The notes beneath the pieces were generated by a model. It did not search any database and was not told the DNA's origin. It worked only from the letters and a program-made list of their open reading frames with translations. A program made the translations under genes and the position numbers. Positions 29,101 through 29,742 of a stretch of 29,742 nt of DNA are shown here, piece after piece. The stretch is from positions 1 to 29,742 of the IMG/VR virus record IMGVR_UViG_3300017751_000138; one strand, 5' to 3'. The stretch comes from a virus. The first letter of the stretch is position 1, and every line of letters starts with the position of its first letter.

Positions 29101-29109
29101 CGTTATATA
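29101..29109 (+). promoter_or_regulatory. CGTTATATA motif, copy 5 (protease/head unit)
   Basis: CGTTATATA exactly 3 nt before the ATG at 29113. The upstream ACGCAAAA (from 29079) lies 22 nt ahead of the core, as at 887 for copy 1. Confidence 0.65.
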
Positions 29110-29112
29110 ATT

Positions 29113-29610
29113 ATGAAAATAATAGAACTTATTTTAGATGAAGATCAAGAAGATGCAGGAGTAGAAGCAATATCTATTGTAGAAAGTCCAGCTATTGAAT
29201 CAGACTTTATTGCTTTAAAAGACCAAGAAATAAAATTAGCACAAGTAGATGGTGATAAAAAAATCTTAATGGGTGCTTTGTTAATACCTAATAAACCTAT
29301 TTATAGAAATGGTGCAGAGGGTGAATATTACATTTACTTTTCTAAAGATACAGTACAAAAAGCATCACAAATGTATTTAAAGAATGGCTATCAAAACAAT
29401 AGTACATTAGAACACGCAGAAACTTTAAGTGGTTTAACACTTGTTGAAAGTTGGTTAGTAGAAGATGAAGTACAAGACAAATCAAGAAAATACGGACTTA
29501 ATGTACCAGTAGGTACTTGGATGGGTGCGGTAAAAGTTAATAACGCTGAAATATGGCAAGAGTATGTTAAGACAAATAAAGTTAAAGGTTTTTCTATTGA
29601 AGAGTATTAA
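29113..29610 (+). CDS. XkdF-like prohead serine protease
   Basis: 165 residues, ATG 3 nt behind the late motif. Hallmarks of XkdF-type phage proteases: DAGVEAISIVESPAIESDFIAL (14-35), a GALLIPNKPIYR strand (54-65), EYYIYFSKDTVQKAS (71-85), LEHAETLSGLTLVESWLVED (99-118; H101 and S113 are candidate catalytic residues), VPVGTWMGAVKV and a terminal KVKGFSIEEY. XkdF is a capsid-maturation protease that trims scaffold and capsid N-termini. It is only the protease core; the C-terminal extension often carried by related proteins is absent here, while similar modules sit on the portal. Next genes lead, via the window ends, into the capsid cluster. Confidence 0.8.
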   Translation: MKIIELILDEDQEDAGVEAISIVESPAIESDFIALKDQEIKLAQVDGDKKILMGALLIPNKPIYRNGAEGEYYIYFSKDTVQKASQMYLKNGYQNNSTLEHAETLSGLTLVESWLVEDEVQDKSRKYGLNVPVGTWMGAVKVNNAEIWQEYVKTNKVKGFSIEEY

Positions 29611-29619
29611 GAAGACAAA

Positions 29620-29721
29620 ATGGAAGCACCTAAAGATAAGATTAAAGAAGAATATTCAAAAGATAAAAGTGCTGAAAAGACATTAAATAAAATCATAAAT
29701 ATATTGACCAATGAAAAATAA
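29620..29721 (+). CDS. Tiny Lys/Glu-rich protein
   Basis: 33 residues from ATG 29620, 9 nt after the protease stop (TAAGAAGACAAAATG). MEAPKDKIKEEYSKDKSAEKTLNKIINILTNEK is helical and charged. Overlaps the next start by 11 nt. Could be a scaffold-like peptide or a leader. Weakly supported. Confidence 0.4.
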   Translation: MEAPKDKIKEEYSKDKSAEKTLNKIINILTNEK

Positions 29722-29742
29722 CATAGAAAAAGTTTACGGAAA
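29711..29742 (+). CDS. Start of head-module gene continuing at base 1
   Basis: ATG at 29711 reads MKNNIEKVYG and runs off the end. Appending the left end with one extra base gives VYG-K-HKIELGIVQDI and on to the stop at 267, a protein of about 99 residues. Without the extra base, the direct join stops within six codons. Confidence 0.55.
   Translation, partial: MKNNIEKVYG

Overview
The window is almost certainly a complete or near-complete genome of a tailed phage of Bacteroidetes (Flavobacteriia-like host). It is probably a siphovirus with a short tail. Supporting observations are: very AT-rich DNA; every supported gene on the + strand, with pervasive ATGA/TAATG overlaps; no Shine-Dalgarno sites, with A-rich leaders such as AAAACAAAACAAATG instead; several Bacteroidetes housekeeping-type promoters (TTTG, 19-20 nt, TAnnTTTG); and protein families typical of flavobacterial phages. 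No integrase, repressor, tRNA, CRISPR or IS element was seen, so nothing suggests lysogeny. The right end opens a gene (29711..) that the left end appears to finish (..267), so the molecule is probably circular or circularly permuted, with one base missing or miscalled at the cut.

Layout. 1-5.7 kb: head module (two tandem paralogous small proteins, a small Cys-rich protein, acidic scaffold-like protein, major capsid protein, probable tail-tube or other structural protein, connector-region protein, and a portal with an unusual C-terminal extension). 5.7-10.1 kb: adaptor, a 1142-aa repeat-rich tail fibre and a fibre-tip-like protein. 10.1-12.1 kb: lysis cassette (M15 peptidase endolysin, small TM protein, 3TM-type holin) with small proteins. 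12.1-16.5 kb: early replication and recombination genes (NinG-like HNH protein, possible annealing-type protein, SSB, RecA-fold ATPase, divergent sigma-like factor, two PD-(D/E)XK-like proteins). 16.5-19.7 kb: small genes, a FEN/5'-3' exonuclease, a DnaA-domain-IV-like protein and a PAPS-reductase-like protein. 19.7-21.2 kb: small and large terminase. 21.2-22.25 kb: a promoter, a boxA-like site, a 152-nt domain closed by a long stem, and five tiny genes. 22.3-29.7 kb: tail module (chaperone with a probable -1 frameshift, tail completion proteins, a tail protein pair split at an A10 run, tape measure) and then an XkdF-like protease leading back to the head module.

Regulation. Two promoter classes can be read. 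Early or middle units carry host-type TTTG/TAnnTTTG boxes (12.8, 12.9, 16.5, 21.2 kb, and a weaker one at 10.1 kb). Five structural or packaging units instead begin with an identical CGTTATATA motif, 3-6 nt before the start codon in four cases. The sigma-like gene at 14.8 kb is the obvious candidate for reading it. If the motif is a promoter, its geometry implies nearly leaderless late mRNAs. This motif/sigma pair and the boxA-plus-long-stem leader downstream of the terminase are the most interesting signals here.
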